The position numbers and the translations under genes are program-made. The notes beneath the pieces are model-generated. The model saw only the letters and a program-made list of their open reading frames with translations. It did no database searches and was not told where the DNA came from. From contig JBIKIQ010000002.1 in the NCBI GenBank assembly GCA_044361535.1, positions 219,278-283,277 on the forward strand: a stretch of 64,000 nt of DNA. Reading direction: 5' to 3'. Shown piece by piece: positions 25,803-33,688 of this stretch. Each line of letters begins with the position of its first letter. Within the stretch, counting starts at the first letter, position 1. The DNA comes from UBA952 sp044361535 (GTDB taxonomy: Bacteria > Bacteroidota > Bacteroidia > Flavobacteriales_D > Crocinitomicaceae).

Positions 25803-26177
25803 ATGGCACGTATAGCAGGAATTGATTTACCAAAAAACAAAAGAGGTGTGATAGGTTTAACTTACATCTTTGGAATCGGAAGAAGTACTTCCAAAAAAAT
25901 ATTAAATGACAATAACATCGATGAGAACATAAAAGTTCAAGATTGGAACGATGATCAATTGTCTGCAATTAGGAATGCTATAAATGAAGTTAAGACTGAA
26001 GGTCAGTTACGGTCTGAGATTCAATTAAACATCAAGCGTTTAATGGATATTGGATGTAACAGAGGTATACGACACAGAGCTGGTTTGCCTTTACGTGGAC
26101 AGAGAACTAAAAATAATTCTCGCACAAGAAAAGGAAGACGTAAAACAGTTGCAAATAAGAAAAAAGCTACTAAATAA
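25803..26177 (+). CDS. rpsM: 30S ribosomal protein S13
   Basis: 124 residues. Contacts P-site tRNA and the large subunit. MARIAGIDLPKNKRGVIGLTYI-type start and the C-terminal RHRAGLPLRGQRTKNNSRTRKGRRKTVA tail are characteristic. First gene of the alpha segment. Confidence 0.98.
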   Translation: MARIAGIDLPKNKRGVIGLTYIFGIGRSTSKKILNDNNIDENIKVQDWNDDQLSAIRNAINEVKTEGQLRSEIQLNIKRLMDIGCNRGIRHRAGLPLRGQRTKNNSRTRKGRRKTVANKKKATK

Positions 26178-26189
26178 TAACTAGTTGAG

Positions 26190-26576
26190 ATGGCTAAGAC
26201 AAATCAGAAAAAAAAGAAAAATGTTAAGGTAGATGCTGCCGGTGAAGCGCATATCCAAGCTACATTTAACAATGTGATTATTTCATTAACCAACGGTGGT
26301 GGTCAAGTTATTTCTTGGTCTTCTGCTGGGAAGATGGGATTCAAAGGATCTAAAAAAAATACTCCCTATGCAGCTCAGGTTGCTGCCGAAGACGCTGCTA
26401 AAGAGGCTCATGATTTTGGTCTAAGAAGAGTTCGAGTATACGTAAAAGGACCTGGAGCTGGAAGAGAATCTGCTATTCGTGCAATTCACAATACAGGAAT
26501 CGAAGTTACAGAGATAATAGATGTGACACCACTTCCTCACAATGGTTGTCGTCCACCTAAGAAAAGAAGAGTATAA
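26190..26576 (+). CDS. rpsK: 30S ribosomal protein S11
   Basis: 128 residues. Platform protein near the Shine-Dalgarno/anti-SD site. Signature AHIQATFNNVIISLTN and the end VTPLPHNGCRPPKKRRV are present. In Bacteroidota, changes in the S11/S18/S21 pocket have been linked to occlusion of the anti-SD sequence, which fits the weak SD sites in this window. The 73 bases after it are non-coding. Confidence 0.98.
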   Translation: MAKTNQKKKKNVKVDAAGEAHIQATFNNVIISLTNGGGQVISWSSAGKMGFKGSKKNTPYAAQVAAEDAAKEAHDFGLRRVRVYVKGPGAGRESAIRAIHNTGIEVTEIIDVTPLPHNGCRPPKKRRV

Positions 26577-26649
26577 CAAGTTTATTAATCAGAAAGAATA
26601 CACTATCGAAGGATTGCCTTAATTCATAGTTCTTTCACAAAATTTAAGT

Positions 26650-27258
26650 ATGGCAAGATATAGAGGACCCAAAACCAAAATCGCAAGACGTTTTAGAGAG
26701 GCGATTTTCGGACCAGACAAAGCGCTGGAAAAAAGAAATTATGGACCAGGTCAACATGGACCGGCAAAAAGACGAGGTGCTAAACAGTCTGAATATGCAA
26801 TTCAATTAGGAGAAAAGCAAAAAGCTAAGTATACTTATGGAATTCTTGAGAAACAGTTTAGAAATTTGTTTGATAAAGCTTCTCGAATGAAAGGTATTAC
26901 AGGTGAGAATTTGCTTGTCTTGTGTGAATCTCGTTTGGATAATACCGTTTACAGACTAGGTGTAGCACCAACAAGAAGAGCTGCTCGTCAATTAGTAGGA
27001 CACAAACATATTACAGTTAATGGTGAAGTTGTAAATATTCCTTCATACACATTAAAAATTGGAGATGTTGTTGGTGTAAGAGAAAAATCAAAATCACTTG
27101 AAAACATTACTTCATCGTTGAATTCAACAAACAAGAAATTTGACTGGTTGGATTGGAATTCTGCATCAATGTCTGGTAAAGTTATAGCGACTCCAGCAAG
27201 AGATATGATTCCTGAGAATATCCGGGAACAATTAATAGTCGAATTATATTCTAAATAA
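26650..27258 (+). CDS. rpsD: 30S ribosomal protein S4
   Basis: 202 residues. Primary 16S rRNA-binding protein with an S4 RNA-binding domain (ESRLDNTVYRLGVAPTRRAARQLVGH). MARYRGPKTKIARRF start is typical. No zinc cysteines at the N-terminus, so the zinc-free type. Normal position between rpsK and rpoA. Confidence 0.98.
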   Translation: MARYRGPKTKIARRFREAIFGPDKALEKRNYGPGQHGPAKRRGAKQSEYAIQLGEKQKAKYTYGILEKQFRNLFDKASRMKGITGENLLVLCESRLDNTVYRLGVAPTRRAARQLVGHKHITVNGEVVNIPSYTLKIGDVVGVREKSKSLENITSSLNSTNKKFDWLDWNSASMSGKVIATPARDMIPENIREQLIVELYSK

Positions 27259-27276
27259 AAATTATTTCATTTTGTT

Positions 27277-28269
27277 ATGGCAATATTAGATTTTCAAAAA
27301 CCAGATAAAGTTGTTCTAGTTCATTCTGATGAGCGAGAAGGTCAATTTGAATTTAGACCTCTCGAACCAGGTTATGGTATTACAGTAGGGAACTCGTTAC
27401 GACGTATTCTTCTTTCTTCTCTTGAGGGTTTTGCAATCGCTTCTATTAAGATTGAAGGAGTTGATCATGAATTCTCTGCTATTAAAGGAGTAGTTGAAGA
27501 TGTTACTGAAATAATTTTAAATTTAAAACAAGTTCGTTTTAAACAACAAATAGAAGGATCAAATAGCGAAACTGTTATCGTTTCTATATCTGGTCAGAAG
27601 CAACTAACTGCAGGCGATATTGGAAAATTCACTTCTGCGTTCCAAGTTCTTAATACAGATTTAGTTATCTGTAATATGGAATCAAGTGTGAAGTTAAATA
27701 TTGAATTGAATATCGTTAAAGGTAGAGGATATGTTCCAGCTGAAGAAAATAAAAATTCAGAAGCAACATTTGGTACCATTGCCGTCGATTCAATTTTCAC
27801 ACCAATTGTAAATGTAAAATATTCAGTAGAGAATTTTCGAGTTGAACAAAAAACAGACTACGAGAAATTAATCATTGATATTAAAACTGACGGTTCAATT
27901 CAACCTAAAGAAGCATTAAAAGAAGCAGCTAAAATTTTGATTCATCATTTTATGTTGTTTTCAGATGAAAGAATTTCAATTGAAAATGAATCTAAATCAG
28001 ATAGCGAAGAATTTGATGAGTCTTCATTGCACATGCGTCAATTGCTTAAAACAAAGCTTGTTGACATGGATCTTTCAGTTAGAGCATTAAATTGTTTGAA
28101 AGCGGCAGAAGTTGATACTTTAGGTGAATTAGTAGCATTTGCAAAATCTGATTTGTTGAAGTTTAGAAACTTTGGTAAAAAGTCTTTGACTGAACTTGAA
28201 GAATTAGTTGATAATAAAGGGCTTACATTTGGAATGAACGTGGCTAAGTATAAATTAGACATGGATTAA
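27277..28269 (+). CDS. rpoA: RNA polymerase subunit alpha
   Basis: 330 residues. N-terminal assembly domain (GYGITVGNSLRRILLSSLEGFAI) and C-terminal domain (LSVRALNCLKAAEVDTLGELVAF and RNFGKKSLTELEELV) that binds UP elements and activators. Full length, standard place between S4 and L17. Confidence 0.98.
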   Translation: MAILDFQKPDKVVLVHSDEREGQFEFRPLEPGYGITVGNSLRRILLSSLEGFAIASIKIEGVDHEFSAIKGVVEDVTEIILNLKQVRFKQQIEGSNSETVIVSISGQKQLTAGDIGKFTSAFQVLNTDLVICNMESSVKLNIELNIVKGRGYVPAEENKNSEATFGTIAVDSIFTPIVNVKYSVENFRVEQKTDYEKLIIDIKTDGSIQPKEALKEAAKILIHHFMLFSDERISIENESKSDSEEFDESSLHMRQLLKTKLVDMDLSVRALNCLKAAEVDTLGELVAFAKSDLLKFRNFGKKSLTELEELVDNKGLTFGMNVAKYKLDMD

Positions 28270-28281
28270 GAATTAGAAATC

Positions 28282-28920
28282 ATGAGACACGGAGATAAAG
28301 TAAATAATTTAGGAAGAAAATCATCGCATAGAAAGGCTATGATTTCCAATATGGCTTGTTCTTTAATTCAACACAAAAGAATTAATACAACCATTGCTAA
28401 GGCAAAAGCGTTAAAAGTTTTTGTTGAACCACTATTAACAAAATCTAAAACAGATTCTACACATTCTCGAAGAGTAGTTTTCTCTTATCTTCAAGACAAA
28501 GAGGTTGTAACAGAATTGTTCAGAGAAATAGCACCAAAAATTTCATCAAGAAATGGTGGGTACACTAGAATCATCAAGACTGGATATAGATTAGGTGATA
28601 ATGCTGAAATGTGTTTGATAGAATTAGTGGACTTCAATGAAATCTATTCAAACGAATCAGCTAAGAAAACTACAAGACGTTCAAGAAGAGGTGGTGTTAA
28701 AAAATCAAATGAAGCAATAGCAGATAATGCAGAGGTGGTTGAAGAGTCAAACGATGTAGTCGTTGATGTTGCTTCAGCTGAAGTTGTTCAAGAAGAATCG
28801 GTTGATGTAACCGAAGAATCTTCTGAGGTTGTTGCGGATGAAAACACTGATTCAAATGTCGAATCGAATGAAGGATCTGAAGAAGCATCATCAAATGAAG
28901 ATGAAACAAAAAAGGATTAA
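28282..28920 (+). CDS. rplQ: 50S ribosomal protein L17 with acidic C-terminal tail
   Basis: 212 residues. Residues 1-120 are standard L17 (MRHGDKVNNLGRKSSHRKAM, RRVVFSYLQDK, NGGYTRIIKTGYRLGDNAEM). The remaining about 90 residues are a basic stretch (TTRRSRRGG) followed by an acidic Val/Glu/Ser/Asp-rich tail of about 65 residues. Such tails are known in Bacteroidota L17, but this one is long. Last gene of the supercluster; a strong terminator follows. Confidence 0.96.
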   Translation: MRHGDKVNNLGRKSSHRKAMISNMACSLIQHKRINTTIAKAKALKVFVEPLLTKSKTDSTHSRRVVFSYLQDKEVVTELFREIAPKISSRNGGYTRIIKTGYRLGDNAEMCLIELVDFNEIYSNESAKKTTRRSRRGGVKKSNEAIADNAEVVEESNDVVVDVASAEVVQEESVDVTEESSEVVADENTDSNVESNEGSEEASSNEDETKKD

Positions 28921-28939
28921 GAATTAACAATATGTTGAT

Positions 28940-28970
28940 AAAAAAGGTGGCCAGTGGTCACCTTTTTTTA
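28940..28970 (+). terminator. Terminator of the ribosomal supercluster
   Basis: Stem of about 12 bp (28941-28952 with 28956-28967, AAAAAGGTGGCC / GGTCACCTTTTT, one G-U) with a 3-base loop and a run of seven T. Nearly symmetrical, so it could act in both directions. Confidence 0.88.
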
Positions 28971-29002
28971 TATAATTAAACTCGGTAATAGGATTTTGAG
29001 TT

Positions 29003-29010
29003 TAACTTTG
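29003..29010 (+). promoter_or_regulatory. Putative -7 element for carA
   Basis: TAACTTTG, matching TAnnTTTG, 14 bases before the carA ATG and right after the supercluster terminator. -33 element not convincing. Confidence 0.45.
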
Positions 29011-29024
29011 TTAAAATTATTTTC

Positions 29025-30128
29025 ATGAATAATAGAGCAGAGGCAATTTTACTTTTAGAGGATGGCACTTCATTTTCTGGTTATGCGATTGGAAAAATAG
29101 GAACTACTTCCGGTGAAATTGCATTTAATACAGGAATGACTGGTTATCAGGAGGTTTTTACTGATCCTTCTTATTATGGTCAAGTGTTGATTATGAATAC
29201 ATCCCATATTGGCAATTATGGAGTGCATCCAGACGAGGTTGAGTCTGATTCAATGAAGATTTCAGGTTTGGTTGTTAAAAAATTTTCCGAAGGATTTTCA
29301 AGGGTCTCTGCTTATGAATCTTTGCAGTCTTACATGGAAATGAATGGAATAGTAGGTATCTCAGATATTGATACTCGGGCATTGGTAAGATACATTAGAT
29401 CAAAAGGAGCGATGAATTGTATTATTTCATCCGAAAATTTAACCTTGGACGAACTTAAAAATAAGTTATATCGAACTCCATCGATGAATGGACTTGAGTT
29501 GTCTTCAAAAGTGGCTACCCCTCATTCTTATGTTGAAAGTGCCAATAATGCAATGTTTCGCGTTGCTTTATTAGATTTTGGCGTAAAGAAGAATATAATT
29601 CGTTGTCTAGTTGAAAGAGGATGTTTGGTAAAAGTATTTCCGTTGAATGTTTCTTTTGATGAACTTATGGAATTTAATCCTGATGGTTTTATGCTTTCAA
29701 ATGGGCCAGGAGATCCATCAGCTATGCCAAATTCAATTGAATTAGTAAGAAGAATTGTTGAAACAAAAATTCCAGTATTTGGCATTTGTTTGGGACATCA
29801 AATTCTTGGTTTGAGCCAAGGTTTAGCAACAGAAAAAATGTTTAACGGACATAGAGGGATTAATCATCCAATAAAAAACTTAAAAACTGGCAAAGGAGAA
29901 ATAACCTCTCAAAATCATGGTTTTGTTATTTCCAAGAGTAGTTTACCAAACAATTCAAACTGTTCTGTTACTCATATTCACTTAAATGATGACACTGTTG
30001 CTGGAATCGAATTGAATGATAGACCTGTTTTTTCAGTTCAATATCACCCAGAAGCATCAGCAGGTCCGCACGATTCACGTTATTTATTTGATCAATTTAT
30101 TGCTAACATAATCAAACATAAAAAATAG
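29025..30128 (+). CDS. carA: Carbamoyl-phosphate synthase small subunit
   Basis: Glutaminase subunit that feeds ammonia to CarB for pyrimidine and arginine synthesis. 367 residues: N-terminal CPSase small-chain domain (FNTGMTGYQEVFTDPSY) and class I glutamine amidotransferase domain with the nucleophile in GICLGHQILG and the His/Glu pair in YHPEASAGPHDS. carB is not in this window. eno follows after 1 base. Own -7 element upstream. Confidence 0.97.
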   Translation: MNNRAEAILLLEDGTSFSGYAIGKIGTTSGEIAFNTGMTGYQEVFTDPSYYGQVLIMNTSHIGNYGVHPDEVESDSMKISGLVVKKFSEGFSRVSAYESLQSYMEMNGIVGISDIDTRALVRYIRSKGAMNCIISSENLTLDELKNKLYRTPSMNGLELSSKVATPHSYVESANNAMFRVALLDFGVKKNIIRCLVERGCLVKVFPLNVSFDELMEFNPDGFMLSNGPGDPSAMPNSIELVRRIVETKIPVFGICLGHQILGLSQGLATEKMFNGHRGINHPIKNLKTGKGEITSQNHGFVISKSSLPNNSNCSVTHIHLNDDTVAGIELNDRPVFSVQYHPEASAGPHDSRYLFDQFIANIIKHKK

Positions 30129-30129
30129 T

Positions 30130-31416
30130 ATGAGCTATATTTCAAAAATACACGCTCGTCAAATTCTAGATTCAAGGGGAAATCCTACTGTAGAAGTTGA
30201 TGTGCTTACAACAGATGGATTAATTGGAAGAGCAGCTGTGCCTTCTGGTGCTTCAACAGGTATACATGAGGCAGTTGAATTAAGAGATAATGATTCATCT
30301 CAGTATTTAGGGAAAGGGGTTTTAACAGCCGTGGCAAATGTTAATTCAAAAATTAATGAGTTGCTTGTAGGAATGGATGTTATGGATCAAAAGGCAATTG
30401 ATATGGCCTTGTTAAAACTTGATGGAACTGAGAATAAATCTCATATCGGCGCTAATGCTATATTAGGCACATCTCTGGCAGTTGCCAGAGCAGCAGCTGA
30501 TTCATCAAATATGAGTTTGTATAAATACATCGGAGGTGTAGGAGCGGTTACTTTACCCGTTCCTATGATGAATATTTTAAATGGCGGATCTCATGCTGAT
30601 AATTTGATTGATATTCAGGAGTTTATGGTTATGCCTTTTGGGGCAGAAAGTTTTTCTGAAGGATTGAGATGGGGAACGGAAATTTTTCATCACTTGAAAT
30701 CAGTTTTAAAAAAACAGGGGATGTCTACCAATGTAGGGGATGAAGGAGGTTTTGCTCCAAATTTAAAATCAAATGAAGAGGCAATTGAAGTAGTGCTTCA
30801 AGCGATTGAAAAAGCAGGGTTTCGTCCAGGAGAAGATGTTTATATTGCCCTGGATGCAGCTTCTTCCGAATTTTATAAGGCAGATGCTGGAGTTTATCAT
30901 TTTGAATCTACAGGAGATAGGATGACATCAGCCGAAATGGTTGGTTTTTGGAAAGGTTGGGTATCAAAATATCCGATTATTTCGATCGAAGATGGTTTGG
31001 CCGAAGATGATTGGTCGGGCTGGGCCATGTTAACGAATGAAATTGGTTCCAAAGTACAATTGGTTGGAGATGATTTATTTGTAACAAATTCTAAAAGATT
31101 ACAACGTGGTATAACTGAAGGTATTGCAAATTCTATTCTTGTTAAAGTTAATCAGATTGGTTCGTTGACGGAAACGATTGAGGCGGTTCAGTTAGCAACA
31201 CGAAATAAATATACTTCTGTTATGAGTCACAGGTCTGGTGAAACAGAAGATAATACCATTGCTGACCTAGCGGTAGCATTAAACTGTGGACAAATAAAGA
31301 CTGGATCTGCTTCTAGAAGTGACCGAATGTCTAAATACAATCAATTACTTCGAATTGAAGAGGAGCTTGGTGAATCAGCTATCTATCCGGGTAAAAATTT
31401 TAGATTTATAAACTAA
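30130..31416 (+). CDS. eno: Enolase
   Basis: Interconverts 2-phosphoglycerate and phosphoenolpyruvate. 428 residues: N-terminal ARQILDSRGNPTVEVD, catalytic motif VGDEGGFAPNL, metal ligands in ALDAASSEF and SIEDGLAEDDW, and the family signature SHRSGETEDNTIADLAVAL. Order carA-eno is common in this phylum. Directly followed by a Nudix gene (1 base). Confidence 0.98.
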   Translation: MSYISKIHARQILDSRGNPTVEVDVLTTDGLIGRAAVPSGASTGIHEAVELRDNDSSQYLGKGVLTAVANVNSKINELLVGMDVMDQKAIDMALLKLDGTENKSHIGANAILGTSLAVARAAADSSNMSLYKYIGGVGAVTLPVPMMNILNGGSHADNLIDIQEFMVMPFGAESFSEGLRWGTEIFHHLKSVLKKQGMSTNVGDEGGFAPNLKSNEEAIEVVLQAIEKAGFRPGEDVYIALDAASSEFYKADAGVYHFESTGDRMTSAEMVGFWKGWVSKYPIISIEDGLAEDDWSGWAMLTNEIGSKVQLVGDDLFVTNSKRLQRGITEGIANSILVKVNQIGSLTETIEAVQLATRNKYTSVMSHRSGETEDNTIADLAVALNCGQIKTGSASRSDRMSKYNQLLRIEEELGESAIYPGKNFRFIN

Positions 31417-31417
31417 A

Positions 31418-31855
31418 ATGAACAACTTCAATATCCGTGTATACGGATTGTTGATTAATGACAAGAATCAAATATTAATCTCCGATGAACGAAGAAGTAA
31501 TTTTTTGTTTACTAAATTCCCAGGTGGAGGATTAGAATTTGGAGAAGGAATAAAAGAGGCGTTGGTCAGGGAGTTTCAAGAGGAATTATCATTAGACATA
31601 AAAGTAGGTGAATTGTTTTATTTTAATGAGCACTTTCAGCAGTCTGCTTTTAATCCGAGACACCAGTTATTTACTTTTTATTATTTGGTACATACTGATT
31701 TTAATGCTTCCATAGGAATGGAATCGTATGACATTCCCTTAATAGAAGATGGAGAGAAACAGCGTTGGGCTAATATTAACGACAATCTTTCGTTAGAATT
31801 GACTTTTCCAATTGATAAAATTGTTTTAGCTAAACTAATAAAACAGTATTCATAA
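31418..31855 (+). CDS. Nudix hydrolase
   Basis: 145 residues with a complete Nudix box (GGLEFGEGIKEALVREFQEEL, positions about 36-56: G-x5-E-x7-REFQEEL). Cleaves a nucleoside diphosphate linked to an unknown group; substrate cannot be told. N-terminus NNFNIRVYGLLINDKNQILI is a typical first strand pair. Overlap and spacing (1 base on each side) put it in the carA-eno-fthfs unit. Confidence 0.9.
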   Translation: MNNFNIRVYGLLINDKNQILISDERRSNFLFTKFPGGGLEFGEGIKEALVREFQEELSLDIKVGELFYFNEHFQQSAFNPRHQLFTFYYLVHTDFNASIGMESYDIPLIEDGEKQRWANINDNLSLELTFPIDKIVLAKLIKQYS

Positions 31856-31856
31856 A

Positions 31857-32432
31857 ATGACTAAACAGGAATTAAGGTCTAAATACAGATTTTTGCGTCA
31901 AGACCTTGATCTTGAGTTGATTGATGAGTTGTCTCGAGCTTGTTTTACTATGCTGTTTGCTAATTTTGATTTGTCACGTAAGAATGTAGCTATATTTCTT
32001 CCTATACAATCAAAAAAAGAACCTAATACCTTTTTATTGATGTCTGAATTTTTAGTGGAAAATTTAAAATATTTTGCTCCTAAGATTGATTTGAGTTTGA
32101 ATAAAATGAATTTCTATTCTATTGAGAATGAAAATCAAATTGAATATGGATCTTATCAAATTCCTGAACCGAAGTCACATTATAAAATTGAATTGAATGA
32201 ATTAGATTTTATACTAATTCCATTATTATGTTTTGACTCAAGGGGAAATAGAGTGGGGTATGGAAAAGGCTATTATGATCGTTTTTTAGAAAATGCCCCA
32301 CAAAAACTAGTTAAAATTGGTATCACACTTTTTGATCAATTTGAAATAATTGATGATGTTGATATCAATGATATCCCTCTTGACTTTTGCATTACGCCAA
32401 ATAATTTAATACGATTTGTTGGTGAAAAATAA
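31857..32432 (+). CDS. 5-formyltetrahydrofolate cyclo-ligase
   Basis: Converts 5-formyl-THF to 5,10-methenyl-THF with ATP. 191 residues; N-terminal KQELRSKYRFLRQDL and the C-terminal signature GNRVGYGKGYYDRFL (ATP and substrate site) identify the family (fau/ygfA type). Last of four closely spaced genes starting with carA. Confidence 0.93.
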   Translation: MTKQELRSKYRFLRQDLDLELIDELSRACFTMLFANFDLSRKNVAIFLPIQSKKEPNTFLLMSEFLVENLKYFAPKIDLSLNKMNFYSIENENQIEYGSYQIPEPKSHYKIELNELDFILIPLLCFDSRGNRVGYGKGYYDRFLENAPQKLVKIGITLFDQFEIIDDVDINDIPLDFCITPNNLIRFVGEK

Positions 32433-32463
32433 TCAAGGAAAATATCATCTAGTATCACTATTT

Positions 32464-32571
32464 ATGATTCCATCAGTACTTTCCGCTTATTTTCTTGGTG
32501 GAGTATTAATAGGAATAGTCGTAACAGCAGTATTTGCTATTCTTATCCTGCTTTTCTTTAAGCGTAATTAA
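32464..32571 (+). CDS. Tiny putative membrane protein (35 residues)
   Basis: ATG at 32464 to TAA at 32569-32571 encodes MIPSVLSAYF, a long hydrophobic helix (about residues 11-32) and a basic FFKRN end. GTG/TTG starts upstream in the same frame (32422 and before) could lengthen it to about 49 residues, overlapping the cyclo-ligase 3' end. A single-helix topology with a positive C-terminus is plausible for a real microprotein, but I see no ribosome-binding site and no homolog I recognise. Its stop overlaps the end of the minus-strand gene. Confidence 0.4.
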   Translation: MIPSVLSAYFLGGVLIGIVVTAVFAILILLFFKRN

Positions 32572-32939
32572 TTAATATAGCTTTCAAAAAAGTCTTGAAT
32601 CAATAATTCATTATCGCCAACCTTAATTTTTTGTAAACGAGCTGACATAAGAAAACGCATAATGATTCTGCGGTTATTTACTGTATTTTCTAAAAGCGTT
32701 ATTTTAATCGAATTATCAGACTCATTAATGGAATACGTAAAATAGGTTGGGTAATAATTTGCAGATGATTCAATTTTTTCTTTAGTAATTGTAGAAGGAA
32801 AATAGAAGGTATATACCCCACTATTTTTTGATTGAACAAGCTCTGAAACTGATTGAGATTTTCCTACTGCAAAATTCTCTTGTGAAAACAAAGATGCTGA
32901 ACCGCAAACAAATAAAATGCAAAATAATAGTGATTTCAT
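32568..32939 (-). CDS. Small secreted protein of unknown function
   Basis: 123 residues from the ATG at 32939 (an in-frame ATG at 32975 would add 12 residues before the signal peptide). Signal peptide KSLLFCILFVCGSASLFSQ with likely cleavage after SLFSQ, followed by a beta-rich body of about 100 residues. No family recognised. Alone on the minus strand between the cyclo-ligase unit and rnhB; divergent from rnhB with about 70 bases between. Confidence 0.75.
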   Translation of the reverse strand: MKSLLFCILFVCGSASLFSQENFAVGKSQSVSELVQSKNSGVYTFYFPSTITKEKIESSANYYPTYFTYSINESDNSIKITLLENTVNNRRIIMRFLMSARLQKIKVGDNELLIQDFFESYIN

Positions 32940-33008
32940 AGCTAATGTTTTTATCTTGACGTTAAAGTTAAGCATTTCGTTGTATTTTTAGGTAAAAAAA
33001 GAAATTTT

Positions 33009-33614
33009 GTGTTAGAATCCAGTTATGTAAAAAATGTTCTAGAGGCAGGATGCGATGAGGCGGGTAGGGGTTGTCTTGCCGGCCCAGTAGTTGCTGCAGC
33101 AGTCATATTGCCTGAAGACTTCAATCATAATTTATTAAATGATTCAAAGCAATTAAGTGAAAAGCAACGAATGCAACTTGAGCCATACATACTCGAAAAT
33201 GCTATTTGTTATGGAATTGGAATTGTAGATGAACGTCAAATAGAAGAGATAAATATTTTAAATGCCAGTATATTGGCAATGCATCGAGCAATTGATGCTC
33301 TATTTCAGGAACCAGAACATTTAATTATTGATGGTAATCGATTTAAATTGTATAAAACGATTCCCCATTGTTGCATAGTAAAAGGGGATTCAAAATTTCA
33401 GTCCATAGCAGCTGCTTCTGTACTTGCAAAAAATCACAGAGATCGTATTATGAATGACTTAGATTCCCTGTTTCCTGAATATGGTTGGATAAGGAATAAA
33501 GGGTATCCGACAAAATTGCATCGGCAAGCTATTCTTAAAAATGGCATTACAATTCATCATCGTAATACATTTAATTTATTAGGGTCACCCAGTCAATTAG
33601 AGTTATTTGAGTAA
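33009..33614 (+). CDS. rnhB: Ribonuclease HII
   Basis: Removes RNA from RNA-DNA hybrids, including single misincorporated ribonucleotides. 201 residues with the four acidic catalytic positions in context: AGCDEAGRGCLAGPV (D17, E18), the DSKQLSEKQR loop, an aspartate in EHLIIDGN, and KGDSKFQSIAAASVLAKNHRD. The start is GTG at 33009, which gives the family-typical short N-terminus before the first strand. Confidence 0.96.
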   Translation: MLESSYVKNVLEAGCDEAGRGCLAGPVVAAAVILPEDFNHNLLNDSKQLSEKQRMQLEPYILENAICYGIGIVDERQIEEINILNASILAMHRAIDALFQEPEHLIIDGNRFKLYKTIPHCCIVKGDSKFQSIAAASVLAKNHRDRIMNDLDSLFPEYGWIRNKGYPTKLHRQAILKNGITIHHRNTFNLLGSPSQLELFE

Positions 33615-33688
33615 ACATTACACTGTTAATTCAATTTGTTCAAAAATCGGATTCAAATGCAATCATGAGTTAATTTTACCTTTAATTT

